Assembly (NCBI GenBank): GCA_023374025.1
Contig: SIJG01000008.1
Location: 1,790,215-1,854,214 of the forward strand
Source: Heterodera schachtii
Lineage: Eukaryota; Nematoda; Chromadorea; Rhabditida; Heteroderidae
DNA: 64,000 bases
Direction: 5' to 3'
The notes under the pieces were generated by a model. That model did not search any database, was not told the origin of the DNA, and was given only the letters and a program-made list of their open reading frames with translations. A program made the position numbers and the translations under genes. This document shows positions 1 to 12,578 of the stretch, piece after piece; position 1 is the stretch's first letter, and each line of letters starts with the position of its first letter.

Positions 1-1239
1 ACAGACAAAAAATGAACGGATGGGTGGGAAAGTGCGAACGAATGCCCCCGGGGGAGACAAATGAAAAAAATGAAAATGAATGGCGATGATCCAACCGAAC
101 GAAGCCAATGGACGGAAGAGCCGAGCGGAGAAGTGACCTTGGGCAAAGTGAACGGTGAGGGACCATTGGCAGAAGCAATTTCCAAAAAACAAAAAATGGA
201 CAAAGAAAAATTGTAAAAGTTGGGGGAGGGGCAAAGAGAGAGAGAGAAAAGAGGAGAGAGACACCCCTCGGGGTAATCATAAAACGGAGGCAAAAATATA
301 AATAAATTATGCATCGGAGGGGGGGGGGGAAGAAAAAGGACATTTCGATGGGTAAAAGGGCAGTGAAGCGGAGAGGGGGAAAGGCGAAGAACGAATTGGA
401 GAACAACGATCAATTAGCAAGCAGCAGCAAAGGATGGTGAACTGTTAGCCACCAAAAAAGTGGCACCCCCGGGAAGGCATTAATGGCGTAATTACCCTTA
501 ATGAGCGGATAATTTCATTAAAAGGGACAAGAGTTAAATGAATGGATGTGCCTGTTGATTGGGTATTCTGTGTTTGGTCAACCAATGCACTTTCACTGTC
601 ATTTTTCGGTGCCGGCAAATGAACGAATTGCGAATGCCTCGGGGCATTCCTTCAATTCCTCGTCCATTTTCATTTATTGTTTGGGGCAACACAGCAAATG
701 ACGACGGACGGACAGAACGGACACTTTGTTTGCTTTAGGACAATTGGCCCGGAGCAAAACGAATTAATTGCTATCGGCGGAGGGAGAAGAAACGGGCACA
801 AATTATGTCCCAAAATAAAACCATAAAATGGTCCTTTATTTTTACAAGGATTGCCCCAGGGTCATTTCAACGACATTTTATGTCAATTTTTTTAGTCAAC
901 ATTCAACTAAAATTCTCCTCCCCCCCCCCTTTTCACTCCCCCTGTCGTCATTGTCATTCCACGGCGTCCTTTCCCAAAAGTTTTTGCTTCGATGGGAATT
1001 CCTGCGACTCCGAAGCTTTTTCCAAAGTCTCCGAATTTGCGGGGATGGAAAAATGGAAAAGCAAAGCCAAAAATCATCCAATCATTTCAATTGTTCAAAA
1101 AGCACGGGAAGAATTGTCAGTTTGGGCCGATCAAAGGCAAATTATTTGGGCCGATCAATGCGAGTGAAAAATCCAACCAACGGAAAAATAAAATCCAATT
1201 TGTTGTCTCGTTGTTTTCCTTTGCTTGTTCTTCCTTCCT
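1..1239. other. No gene recognised
   Basis: This stretch holds purine-rich low-complexity sequence, GA-rich and G-rich runs and scattered short reading frames without recognisable protein features. A G tract lies near 318-330 and a C tract near 920-930. I see no splice-consistent gene. It could be the 3' flank of the secreted-peptide gene that starts at 1804 on the minus strand. Confidence 0.4.
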
Positions 1240-1576
1240 TTCCTATGGCTGCTCGCTGAGAATTCGATTCATTCGCCATGTTCGGTACTGCACGTCGTTG
1301 GGCGAGTAAGGGGACATGCGCGACTCGCCATTCCATTTCATCATCGTCCGAGTGTACCTGAGAAGGGAAAAGCGAATGGTATTAACACTTTGATGTGATC
1401 AGTCGAGAAAGACGAAATTTGCTAGAACCAAGAAATTGAATCTCAATTTAAAACCTCCCAAAAATTCGAGGGAATCTCGAGACTCTCGACCAGCCTTCGC
1501 GACATGAAATTACTTCCTTAAGCTTATGGATTTTAAATTCATCGGCATGCCATCTACAAAATTCCGCTTCGTTTGA

Positions 1577-1804
1577 TTAGCCCCTTTTTTGTGTTTTGTT
1601 CACACACCAAGCGGGCCATTCGTGCGGTGCGAAGCGACCCAAAGTGCCGTGAATGACGCGGGTGCCGCTGTGGTAATTCTGCGCGTACTCCTTCAGCTCC
1701 TCGGGGTAGTGAAAGGTCTGGCGCTTGTGCAGAAAGTGCCGACTCTGTGCCGGGGGAACAGCGGACAGAACGCCAAAAACGGGGAGAAGAAGCAACAAAA
1801 ACAT
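1577..1804 (-). CDS. Secreted peptide precursor, first exon (partial)
   Basis: The exon starts with a clear signal peptide (a run of Leu after the first Met, then small residues around VLSAVPPAQS). A dibasic site (HKR) follows, then a segment running from QTFHYPEELKEYAQNYH to a GTLGRF motif and APHEWPAW. The reading frame then runs into GTGTGTGAAC, which looks like a 5' splice donor near 1607, so the last residues of the open frame are probably intron. A possible second exon lies around 1241-1356 on the same strand after a CTCAG acceptor, with a frame ending in stop. The PEEL..Y...Y spacing and the GRF motif recall NPY/NPF-type neuropeptides, but no Gly follows the Phe for amidation. A trypsin-like zymogen start (VIHG) is an alternative. 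The function is unassigned. Confidence 0.45.
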   Translation of the reverse strand: MFLLLLLPVFGVLSAVPPAQSRHFLHKRQTFHYPEELKEYAQNYHSGTRVIHGTLGRFAPHEWPAWCVNKTQKRG

Positions 1805-2671
1805 TCGAGGCCAAACTGATCAAGAGGAGACAATTAGTGAAGCGAACGAAAGTTTCAAAATTTAATAAACCAAAACGATGGGGGGGGGGGGTCAAAAGGT
1901 GTCAGGGCCCAAAAGCCAATTTTTTAGTTAAAAAAAGGATTAAAATTGCATGAAAACTGCTGCTTTTTGGCACGGATGCCAAAAAATAAAATAATGGCAA
2001 AAAAAAAAGAGAAAGAAAAGAGCGCACCATTCACACAATTGGGGCTGCTGAGAAGCGGAAGCATTTGGCGAAGAAGGAAAAGAAGTGATCGACGATGATT
2101 TGCTAAGTGATCGAAAAGGGAAAGAAAGGGAGCGGAAAATGGGGGGGGGGGAAAGATTGATCACAAAGCGCAGAACGAACGAACGCCGCACGGGTCGAAT
2201 GGAGCGACGGCAAATCAGCCGGAAATTGGGTGGCGATTAGCGCCATCAAATTACTCTTTCATTAGCCCACCCATCGACGAAGAAAAAAGCCATTGTCAAA
2301 AGCATTGGGAATGGTCATCGTCGCTTTTGAAAAAGGCCAAGAATTGCTTGGAAAATGCCAAGAGCGGCGACAGGCGCTGTCGGGGAAATTCTTTAATTTT
2401 ACCTCAAAATTTGTTAGCATATTTTTGCCAAAAGAAAATACGTTCCCGGCTTTTCCAGCAAATCCCGTCCCCGCCAATCTCAAGTGCCAATAAACATTGT
2501 CAAGAAAATTATTTTTGAGGGTTCGAAAATAAATCGTCTAAACTGAAATGATAATAATTTCGGACTCCAACAAAAATTGCCTTCTCAAATGTCCGATAAA
2601 TTAACGATAGTGAAAATTTGACAAAATGACAAAAGGTGGGCAAAACACGACCAAAACTGAGGATCATTCAT

Positions 2672-4688
2672 TCATTTGTTCGCATATTCCACGCGCATTG
2701 CATTGGTCGGCGTAATTTTGAAGTTATTCAGCGCCTTTTTCGCATTGGTCGCCTCATTTTCACTGCCAAACTCCACAAAGGCAATGTCCGTACGGTTGGG
2801 CACTTGGCGAATGTCGCGAAGGCCGGGGAAACTGAACGAAACAATCGGAGAGAGAATTTACAACGAATGAGAGAACCTAAAACCAGCAGAACTTTGTAGA
2901 AAGGACATAAAATAAAAGGGGAGCAGCTCGTTCCCTCCCCCCGAGAAATTTTTTAAAAAATTTTTAGTTACTTTGAAAATTTTCAAGAAAAAAATCTTAG
3001 AAAGTTTTTTTACAAAAAAATTCTAAGAAAAAAATTTTTTTAAAGAAATTTTCAGCGATTCTTTTTGAAAATTTTTTGAAAAATCTTAGTAATTCCACAT
3101 AAAAATTTCTAAAAAAATTTTTTTTCTTAGAATTTTCTTATGAAAAAAACTTTCTAAGATTTTTTTATTGAAAAATTTTTAAGTTAGCAAATTTTAAAAA
3201 AAAAATTTTTTCGGGGGGAAACGATGCGGGGGGAAACGGCGAAGGGGAAACGTAGTGCACCCAAATAAAAGAGACAAAAGCCTCTAAAGTTCGTTTTTCA
3301 ACAAAATTTTTTGTTTATGAGTAATTTTGTTGCCCCTTGGGCACTTTCTTTAATTGTAATAAATTCAGGTATAGAAAGAAAAATAAAACATTAAAAAGAT
3401 AGATTTAATTTTTTGTTTATTTTTGCATTTTATTTAAAAATTAAATATATTTTGACACAAAATGATAATTTTAGGGTATTTAAAGGAAAAAAGGACAAAT
3501 CTTTAAAAAACGAAGCTTAGCTCTGAATAAAGATCAAAGTTTACAAGTTTTTTTCAAGGAAAATGTGAGGGAAATCCCCCGAAACATTCAAAAATTCGGT
3601 CCCAAAAAACCTTTCACCTACAGACCCATTCAAATCCATTGCTTTATTTGATCGTTTCTCTTTTCTAAATTTTGATGAATGACTTACGGTTGGAAAACAA
3701 CGCGTAACATTTCCTCCGTACATTCCGGTGGTAAATTGGTGATGAACAAAATTTTGTTGGGCGGTGCGGTCGAACGCTGTTGTCCCTCTTTGCCGGACGT
3801 TTTGCTTTTTTTGGTCGGACCCTCGGCAAGTTTTTTCTTCTTTTTCGGCACGGCTATGTTCTTCTTGGGACTGTAAACAGTTTCACGTGAAGAGATTAAT
3901 TTAATAACAATAAAAAACAAAGGACACGAGGGGTAATTAATGATGAAATTGAGTCAGTTTTTTCAAAACTTTCCTTTCCATTTCATATTGTAGGAAATGC
4001 CACAATTCAATAGAAATGACGGAAAATCTACGCTTTATAATCTATTCATAGTATTGGTATTGGCCCTCCCAGACGAAGAATTTGAAAAACGGCTCAAAGA
4101 AATTAAACTGTAGCACACCATCCAATTTTGCGCATATTGCAAGGAAATGAGCTACAAATTAAAACAGTCACTAACCTTATACTGAAAAAATCATGATGAA
4201 AAACGAACAACAATGGTTCTTTTTTAAAAGGATACTTTTTTCGAGAGCTAACAACTGTAGGTTTTTGAAAAAACTAAATTAAGACTGGACAATATGCCAT
4301 ATAAAATGAAATGCGCAACCGTTCGACAAAAGTGCCCTTCGCTTTGGAGATCACATCCGAGTCATCCCTGGAAAATTGGATGCGCATCGGCTTGTCGTAG
4401 AAGGGGAAGCCCTGCATGGAACGGAGGGCAGTGGCAGCCGAATTTATCTCCTTGAAAATGACATGGGACTGTCCACGCATTTTTAAGTGTTTGAAGGCCA
4501 AAATGTCGATGATCTGTCCGAACTGTGAGAAAATTGCGTACAATGCCTTCTTTAGCTCTGCAAATTTAAAATAATGGTTTAAAAAGAAAACGAAATTAGA
4601 AAAGCAATGAGTCACCTTCTTTCTTCACTTTTTCATTCAAATTGTTGATGTACAAAGTGTGGTTGGGCTTAACATCAGCCATTGCCAT
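2672..4688 (-). CDS. U1A/U2B''-type snRNP protein (two RRMs)
   Basis: This spliceosomal RNA-binding protein would bind the U1 or U2 snRNA stem-loop in the nucleus. It has at least four exons. The first (4688 down to about 4612) starts [20 protein letters not shown], which carries the RNP2 strand of RRM1. The second (about 4560-4330) carries the diagnostic [14 protein letters not shown]1 and a C-terminal part reading [20 protein letters not shown]. The third (about 3870-3690) encodes a Lys-rich linker and [17 protein letters not shown], which opens RRM2. The last (about 2835-2672) encodes the RRM2 RNP1 (DIAFVEFG) and ends [12 protein letters not shown]. The whole family layout (RRM, basic linker, RRM) is present. 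Whether it is the U1A, U2B'' or merged SNF-type protein cannot be told. Its last intron carries a 344-base MITE (2919-3262). Confidence 0.9.
2919..3262. mobile_element. GGG-ended MITE, copy A (9-bp target duplication)
   Basis: The element starts GGGAGCAGCTCGTT and ends AACGTAGTGCACCC, imperfect inverted termini. It is flanked on both sides by the 9-base direct repeat AAATAAAAG (2910-2918 and 3263-3271). The interior is AT-rich and largely self-complementary, with runs like AAATTTTTTAAAAAATTTTT. No coding capacity is seen. It lies in an intron of the snRNP gene. The GGG terminus and 9-base duplication match the MULE element at 15107-16365, suggesting mobilisation by a Mutator-like transposase. 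Related copies are at 22618, 23932 and 35627. Confidence 0.85.
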
Positions 4689-5033
4689 TGTTACAAAAAC
4701 ACAGTGCTAAAATTGAAGAAAAGCTTAAAACAAAAGCTGCAAGGAAATTGAATTAGCATCAGAAGTTTGACCAAGTTAGCCTAGGAAAATATTTTTAAAT
4801 TATTGGCGTTCTGTTGTAAATTAAAAATATTTTTGCTGAAAACGAGAAACAGACAGTTTAAGAATGCAGTTTTGTAGCTAGCTTTTTCCTCTTTCCAGGT
4901 CCAGGATTTTTCGAAATGTCGAAAAATCGTTAGTTAATTATCTTTTTACATTAAATTTTTTTTTTTGTTATTATTTCAATAATTTAGCGCAAATTGTCTG
5001 GAAATAGCCAATTAGCCATTTAATAATTGAAGG

Positions 5034-6433
5034 ATGGGCGAACAAATGAAATTGGAGGGTTCACTCCGTGGCCACAACGGATGGGTCACGCAAATTGCCA
5101 CCAACCCATTGTATAAGAATATGTTGGTGTCGGCTTCAAGAGGTTAATTTTTTCCACAAGCAAATTTAATGGTCTCTGTTTCCTTTGAAGACAAAACCAT
5201 CATCGTTTGGATGCTTGATGAGAGTGGGTCAGTGCTAAACGGCAAACCGATTAAATCATTGCACGGACATGGACACTTTGTTTCCGATGTTGTCATGTCC
5301 TCGGATGGACAGTATGCACTGTCCGGCTCGTGGGACAAAACATTACGACTGTGGGACTTGAACACGTCCGTTTGATGATATCGTAGTAAATGACAAGTGG
5401 CGATACCAAAAATTTGATTAAGGGAATTTCGTCTGGGGTATATCCTACTATTTCGTCAAAATTATACCAAGGACAAAAAATTGATAACTGAAGACGAGAT
5501 TAATCGTTAGAAATCACTCATAAGTTCAGAGGACAAACGACTCGTCAGTTCGTCTCCCACACCCAGGATGTGCTGTCCGTTGCTTTCTCCGCCGACAACC
5601 GTCAGATTGTGTCTGGCTCGCGCGACAAGAAGATCAAACTGTGGAATACACTTGCTCAGTGCAAACACACCATCGTGGTAAGAATTCAACGATTCTTTAT
5701 TGCCCAGATTAGGGGTAAGGGCTTTTGTGACAAAATAAATTGCTTTAGGAGGAGTGCCATTCCGATTGGGTGTCCACCGTGCGCTTTTCGCCTTCTCATG
5801 CGAACCCAGTGATTGTGTCCGCCGGCTGGGACAAAATTGTCAAGGTGTGGAACTTGGCCACTTGCCGACTGAAGACCAACCACTTCGGACACACCGGCTA
5901 CATCAACTCGGTCACCGTATCACCCGACGGCTCACTTTGCGCTTCCGGTGGAAAGGTTGGATAAGCAAAATTTTGATTTTCTGAGCACGCCATACAATCA
6001 ACAAAGTATCAGGACAAACATTCTGACCAAACTTTCTTCATATTTATAAGGCTCCTGCTTCTACTTGCTAAAACTAAACAGCATTTGCATTCTTTTCGCC
6101 TTTCAGGACGGCTCGGCAATGTTGTGGGACTTAAACGACGGCAAACACTTGTACACATTGGGCGGCAATGACGTGATCAACGCTTTGGCCTTTTCGCCTA
6201 ATCGCTATTGGCTATGCGCCGCGGTTGGCCCGGTGGTGAAAATTTGGGACTTGGAGAACAAGACGGTGGTGGACGAGCTGAAGTTGGACATTGCCAGCAC
6301 CAGCGCCGCAAATCCGATGCGTGTATCCAAAAAATCATGTCCCCAGTGCATTTCATTGGCATGGTCCACGGACGGACAGACGCTGTTTGCCGGTTACACC
6401 GACACCATCATCCGAGTGTGGCGCATAGCTTAA
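5034..6433 (+). CDS. rack-1: RACK1 (seven-bladed WD40 scaffold)
   Basis: RACK1 is the WD-repeat scaffold on the 40S ribosomal subunit and for protein kinase C signalling. The protein starts [20 protein letters not shown]. It carries the recognisable blades [100 protein letters not shown] and a C-terminal [15 protein letters not shown] before the stop. WD dipeptides close most blades. About five exons are needed, with introns near 5142-5188, 5372-5540, 5678-5748 and 5956-6106. The full family length (about 320 residues) seems present. Nothing in the reading frames suggests damage. Confidence 0.95.
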
Positions 6434-7545
6434 GCGAATTGTTATGGACAGAGAAATCGGCACTGATCGTCCTTTTGATCAGTTTTTGTTGTTGTTGTTG
6501 TACTCCTTTTCTGCCGATTTATAAAAGTTTGGTTTTAAAGCAAATTTTAAAACAATGATTTATCCTATGGTTTTTTAAAAATACCCGAAATCGATGACAA
6601 ATTTAGTATGACTCGGTAGCTTATTGAGTTGAAACTAATAACAAACTCAAACTATAAAGCAGTCACCGACATTATTTTCACATATTTGGACTTAATATTT
6701 GAAAAAATTTGTATTCTAATAGGAGACGCTAATGGTCGGGCTGTTAGTGACAGTGCACCATACACTAACTATATGATGCTTTGAAATTCTAAAATTTTAA
6801 CTAAAATAAAAGCGCTTGTTTTCTGTAAAAAGCGATTTGATAATTTTTTTTTCTCTATCAATGTGCAAAATTTAAAGAAAATCTGCAGAGGAAAAACAAA
6901 ATATGCTGATTTGTGAGCGAATGAATTCGGTGTTTCTCTATTAACAGAGATAAAGAAATAGTACGCCAAAACGAGAGATGTTTTTTTCTGTACAATCTAT
7001 TTATTGACACATGTCTCGTTTTTGACTCGGTTTGTCTGATTTTTTGTCGACACACTCTTGTATATAAATGCCTTTTTTCTTAACCAAGGAATCAAATATT
7101 GCGTCTTACAATCATCAGATAGCCTAAAATACATAGAATCCTTTTGCCGAAGATTTTTTCTAAAAGTCTTTTCGTCTTTGTTCGAATTCGGGTAATCCTT
7201 CGGAATTGGTGTCCCGAAGGGAAAAAGAGATAAAAAATTTTTCTTTTAATTTTTTTAGGGTAAAAAAATGCGCTGATCGCGAATCCGAGTTCGGATTTTG
7301 CAAAATCATTGATTTTATCTATGATTTTTCATCAAGTACTTGGTTTTTTTTTTTGAAGATTTTGTTTTCTAGAATTTTGTTTTCGTTAATTTCGATGTTC
7401 TGAATGGTGTAGATACATAAATAGTTTTAGAATGAACCATTAAATGTATAGGAAAGACAAATTTTTTGAAGAAAAACTAAGGAGTTAATGAAACAAAAAT
7501 CTCCCCATTGTCATAAATTAACTATTTACACTATCTCAAGCAGTA
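6434..7545. other. Intergenic, no gene recognised
   Basis: This AT-rich spacer separates RACK1 from the ATAD1 homologue. It has an imperfect inverted repeat (AAACGAGAGATG near 6969 and CATGTCTCGTTT near 7011). It also has a GCGCTGATCGCGAAT stretch near 7270 resembling the repeat units at 33.3-33.8 kb. The reading frames here are low-complexity, rich in Phe/Lys, and have no gene-like features. Confidence 0.4.
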
Positions 7546-9242
7546 ATGTCTACTGAGCAGATGAGTGTTTCGTTGATAATTGTCAAATCTGTTGGCATGT
7601 GCGCTTCGACCGCCTTTTTGGGGTTCGTTATGTACAAAATGTTGCAGCGAATGGATCCGCAATACGAGATCAAAAAAAACGCGAAAAAAAGGGTTTGTGC
7701 CGCAAGAAATGGTTGAGCATTGACATTTCAAACAATTTCATCATTTTCAGGTGGCTGAGATCATGAAGGCACTGAAGTTGGACCCAAACAAAATAAAGCT
7801 CAATTCGCATGAGGTTGGAATATTTTAGATTTGTTCCAAATATTTTCATATGTTTAGGTTCGCATCGCCACACTCATCAGTATGTTTTTGCTGGCATTGA
7901 TTGTGTTTTTTCAACACTTCCGTTTAAGCAATGCCCGAGGATGGAGTCGCCCTTGGCCAGGTCGGCGGCTGCGCCTCACTCTTGGACCAGCTGGAGGAGA
8001 ACATCGTCCTCCCTCTCCGTCTCATCTCCGCGAACATCAAAATTCCATCTTCGCTGTACAGTCCTCCAAAAGGTTTTTTAAGCAACAATGTTTTCGTTTG
8101 CTTTGAATTTCTGCTTTTAGGTGTTCTTTTGCATGGTCCGCCTGGCTGTGGAAAGACACTTATTGCGCGCGCAATTGCCAAGGAAGTCGACGCGTTTTTC
8201 ATCAATTTCGACATTTCTTTGCTCAGCGGTTTGTGGAAATTGATCACTCATAATTATTGCTATTCCTACTTTTTCAGATATGTGGTACGGAGAGACTTCC
8301 AAACTCACCAAGGCATTGTTCACTTTGGTTGGTTTCAAAAGTGCGACAGATTGTGGACTTGACTGGGATTCATTTTCAGGCCGAAAAGATTCAGCCATGT
8401 GTCATATTCATCGATGAAATTGGTACTCAATATTTTCAACAATTAATTCCATTCGGTTATTTGTTTGTTCCTTAGATTCTGTGCTGCGCGATCGTCACAA
8501 ACATGACCACGAAGTCACCGCCGTGATGAAGGACCCAATTCATGGCGCTTTGGGACGGATTTCTCAGCTCAGATTCCGCAGTGATCATCATCGGTGCCAC
8601 GAATCGGCCGCAGGACGTTGGTAAGGGATTATTTGTTATTTAAATCAAAAAGCTTTCCCGATGACGCTGTCTGAATCATAAGTTTGTTCCTTTTCGTCAA
8701 TAATATTTTTCATGATCCTCACCCATTCAAAGTGCTCAATTTTTACTATACTCCCTCCTCTTAATCCATTGAGTGTGGCTGCATTTTACAATAATTTTTT
8801 TCAGATAATGCCATTTTGCGTCGTCTTTCCGCTCAAAATTCACGTCCCATTGCCCGATGTGAATGCTCGCGAGCAGATCCTTCGTGTCATCCTGAAAGAT
8901 GAGAATTTGGAGGACAATTTCGACTTCGAAAAAATTGCACAAGCATCTGACCAGCGGAGTGGGGCCGACCTGAAGGAGGTCGTCCGTCTCTCATTTCTGT
9001 CGAGCTATCGGAGCGTCGTCAAGGAACTGTTCATATCGGGCGGACGGTTGGTGAAAGGATTGAGGGAGAATTATAACAAACAACAACACAGCCATTACAG
9101 GGAAAAATGCGTCAGGGAGGTCGAATTATCACACAATGACGTCATCCTGGCACTTCGTCAGTTCAACGGCTGCTTAAACGACTCCCAAAAAATTCATTGC
9201 TCTAAAAATCATTTGACGGAAGAAGTCTTTGAGGTGGATTGA
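7546..9242 (+). CDS. ATAD1: Msp1/ATAD1-type AAA ATPase, with two apparent frameshifts
   Basis: Msp1/ATAD1 is an outer-mitochondrial-membrane and peroxisomal AAA protein that extracts mislocalised tail-anchored proteins. The N-terminus (from 7546) has a hydrophobic anchor around VKSVGMCASTAFLGFVMYKM and then a charged linker. The AAA core follows: GVLLHGPPGCGKTLIARAIA (Walker A), DMWYGETSKL, CVIFIDEIDSVLRDRHKHDH (Walker B), IIIGATNRPQDV (sensor 1 region) and a small domain ending SYRSVVKEL. Two breaks are visible. Near 8531-8538 the frame must shift between VMK and QFMALWDGF. Near 8830-8838 it must shift between DNAILRRLSA and IHVPLPDVNAREQ. Each is explained by one extra base. The rest is well conserved, so either sequence errors or a recently inactivated gene are possible. 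Roughly seven exons are needed. Confidence 0.85.
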
Positions 9243-10188
9243 ATCCGGTGATCTCTTCACATTCCCCAATTTTGTGCTATATTTGGTTTTAAAAACCAGT
9301 GTTGTTATTTATGATTTTGTGTTTGTCTCTATCTCTTAAATCCCAAAATGCTTTTTGTCATAGACTGAAATTGTTGATTCAACCACCAATAAATTATTAC
9401 TTCTTTCTAATTTTGTGGTCGAGATCAAAAGTGGTGGACCAAAAGTAAATGTGCCTCCATCCCACTCACTCCTAAATTTCTTTTTTTTCCATTGTTGGCC
9501 CTTTTTACCGTTCGATTCATTCATGTTTATTTTTTTGCTCAAGTTCAAACTGATTCTCGGTTCCATTTTCGCTTTGTTTTCACTGTTGTGCCAATTTTTT
9601 GTTGTTGTTTTGTGTCTTCGTTTTTTGCCTTCGTTATGTTTTACTGTAACCAGCGGATGGAAAACGCTCAAAGCGGAGAATAAAACTTATGAAATACATA
9701 AAATATTTTTTTGAAAAAAGGGGGGGAGGCACCATCTATAGTATTACCCAGGTTCTTGGGTCTGGGATTTCAGTCTCGTGGCCAAGACTCGGGAAATTTT
9801 TGGTCTCGGGCATCACTATTTCAAGGGGTTCAGCCAGGCTTATTTTTTTTGAGATGCTGATTTTTGCTGCTTTTTGAGAAAAGTTGCTCATTTATGCTGC
9901 TTGGAATAAATGCTCAAAATGGCCAATCCAAATCGTAAAATTTGGTCATTTTTGGTGAAATCTTCAACAAATTACACTCAAAATTTTTTTAATTTTTCGC
10001 GGCAGCCCCCGTTACCAATTTTTTTTTTTGGAATGGAAAAATGCGCTGCAAATTTTTTGGAATAAAATTTTCCATAATACTTAAATTTGGCCCGAAATGC
10101 TGATTTTATGGGCCAAATGCTGGTCTGCCTGTGTTTTTAAAAACGTCATTTCTAAACCCATGAAAATTATATTTTTGTTTAAGTAACT
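9243..10188. other. Intergenic, no gene recognised
   Basis: The spacer between ATAD1 and GABA transaminase is T-rich at its start. A segment around 9720-10130 with CAGGCTTATT and GGTCTGCCTG near its ends looks repeat-like, but I found no matching target duplication. Confidence 0.35.
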
Positions 10189-12578
10189 ATGATAAATTTC
10201 CGAGTTTCCTTTGCTGCTGCCTCTTTTCGTTTTGGCGCCGGTCGTCCATTATTCGTCAATCGCTTCGCTCATTCGCTGGCTTCAATTGCCTCATCTGAAC
10301 CCGATGCGCCCTCAGTGCTGACACAAATCCCGGGCCCGAAATCGAATGCGTTGAAAGAAGAAATGGAGCAAGTCCATGTAGGATTATGAAAAAACAATTG
10401 CAATTTTTGAATTAATTTCTTTTTAATTGGATTAACCGTTGTCCGAAATCATCACTCTAATGGAAAAGTTACAATTCAGCAAACAACCTCCATCAATTTC
10501 TTCGCGGACTACGAGCGTTCCTTTGGCAATTATTTGATTGACGCGGATGGCAACGCTTTACTGGTAGAGGATTTGGGAAATATATTAATTTTTTCCATTC
10601 TTTAGGACTTGTTCACTCAAATTTCGTCATTGCCCTTGGGCTATAACCATCCCGAACTGATCAAATTGGCCAATGATGCTCGACTCATTGTGAGTTTAAC
10701 CAATGCTCACTCGTTATGCCTCATTTGCTATTTTACAATATTAATGCTTTATCGTTCTAAGACCACCGCGGTGAGTCGGCCTGCTCTCGGCGCTTTTCCG
10801 CGCAGCGATTTTGCCCAATTGGTCGCCCGTTCGCTTCATTCGGTTGCACCTCGTGGACTGCGTCATGTTCAGACAATGCTTTGTGGCTCATCGGCTAACG
10901 AAAATGCCATCAAAACGGCCTTCATTCATTACCAAACTCGTCTGCGGGGTGGCAGTCCGCCGACAGCGCAGCATTTGTCCAGTTGCATGCGCAACGAGGC
11001 GCCCGGCACGCCACAACTCTCTGTTCTTGGCATGTGTTGTGGCGTTTTTGGCTTATTTTCAATCGCTTTTTAGGGTTCAACGGGTCCTTCCACGGACGAA
11101 CGCTTGGCATGTTGAGCATAACTCGGTCTGTTAGCCCAAACATTTGTTTAAATTTTATCGATTTATTCTATTTTAGGTCAAAGCCAATTCACAAAGTGGA
11201 CATTCCGGTAATTTGTCAAAAAACACTTTCATTTTTCAAGACGATTTAAGGCCTTTGATTGGCCTGTGGCCAATTTTCCGCGCTATTTGTACCCATTGGA
11301 CGAGAACAGACAGTACAACACGGAGCAGGACGAACGTCCGTCATTGTTTTGCCAATACATTATTTGTTTGGCGAAATTTCTGTTTTAGGCTGTTTGGCCC
11401 AAGTTTCCCAACTGATCGACACTCAGAAAAGCGCTGGTCGCGACATTGCCGCAATGATTGTGGAGCCCATCCAATGCGAAGGAGGTGAGCGAGAATTAGC
11501 ATTGTGTTATCATTTTAGAAATAAAATAAAATGGTACCATCTAATAAGCAAATTCTTTCCTATCTATTTTATTTTTTCGTACTTTTCCGTTTGAATTCAC
11601 TTCGAATTTTATGTCCAAACTAATGTTACGCCTCTCCCAAATGTCATATGTCAACTTCGTTGCTAATTGGTTTTTGCTTCACTGTGTAAGGTGATCACCA
11701 CGGGTCGGCCCAATTCTTCCGTGGCCTGCAGGAAATTTGCCAAGATAACGGCGTTTTTTTCATTGTTGACGAAGTACAGACGGGCGGTGGCATTTGCGGA
11801 ACATTTTGGGCCCACGAGCAATGGAATTTGCCAAGTCAGTGGTGGGTGGGGGGTGATATCCCCCAAAAGCAATGAAATTTTGCACATTTTGAAGCATCGC
11901 CCGACTTTGTGACCTTCTCCAAGAAGACGCTCTTGGGAGGATATTTTTACAAAGACGAATTGCGAGTGAATGAGGTACGATGGGTTCCATAATCTTGAGT
12001 AAATTTTCAATTATTGTCCATTAAATGCTTTAATTGCCTCTCTCACTGTTCAGCCTTATCGCATTTATAACACGTGGATGGGCGAGCCCACCAAATTGGT
12101 GGTGCTCGAAAAAGTCGTCGAAGTGATTGGCCGTGAAAATTTGGTGCAAAAGACGGGCCAAATCGGTGCCAAACTGTTGGACGGACTCAAAGCGTTGGAG
12201 AGACGCCACCCGAATTTGGTTGGAATGATTGGCTGTTGGAATTTGAATAATTGTTTTTTGAATTTCTGCCTTTTAGATGATGAATTCGCGTGGGATGGGC
12301 GCCCTCTGTTCCTTTGACATGCCAAACACCGCCGTCCGTGACTATTTCCTGAAGAAAACTCTGTCCAAGGGTCTGTTGATCGGCGGTTGTGGCGAAGGCA
12401 CTGTCAGGTGGGCTCAAAAGCCACAAAATATGGCACTCAAAATCCCATAAAATGGTTTCTTCCTACTAACTCTTCCTTCTCTGTCTTTTCTCACAGATTT
12501 CGTCCCGCGCTGATTTTCACGGAACGCCATTTGAACATCGCTTTGTCATTGCTCGACGAAGCGATGAAGGAACTTTGA
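10189..12578 (+). CDS. gta-1: 4-aminobutyrate aminotransferase, mitochondrial (GABA-T)
   Basis: This PLP enzyme converts GABA and 2-oxoglutarate to succinate semialdehyde and glutamate in mitochondria. It is a class III aminotransferase built from about ten exons. The first (from 10189) has an Arg/Ser/Ala-rich mitochondrial presequence and then TQIPGPKSNALKEEM. Later exons give FFADYERSFGNYLIDADGNA, SLPLGYNHPELIKLA, MLCGSSANENAIKTAFIHYQ, GFNGSFHGRTLGMLS, AAMIVEPIQCEGG, FFIVDEVQTGGG (the Asp that contacts the PLP ring), PDFVTFSKKTLLGGY (the PLP Lys in SKK), YRIYNTWMGEPTKL and SRGMGALCSFDMPNT. The C-terminus ends DEAMKEL-stop. It appears complete. A displaced copy of the penultimate exon end, the last intron and the acceptor sits at 32418-32541. 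Confidence 0.93.

Noticed and set aside
9720..10135. A possible transposon with CAGGC-type ends
   Set aside because: The ends match only weakly and no target duplication was found.
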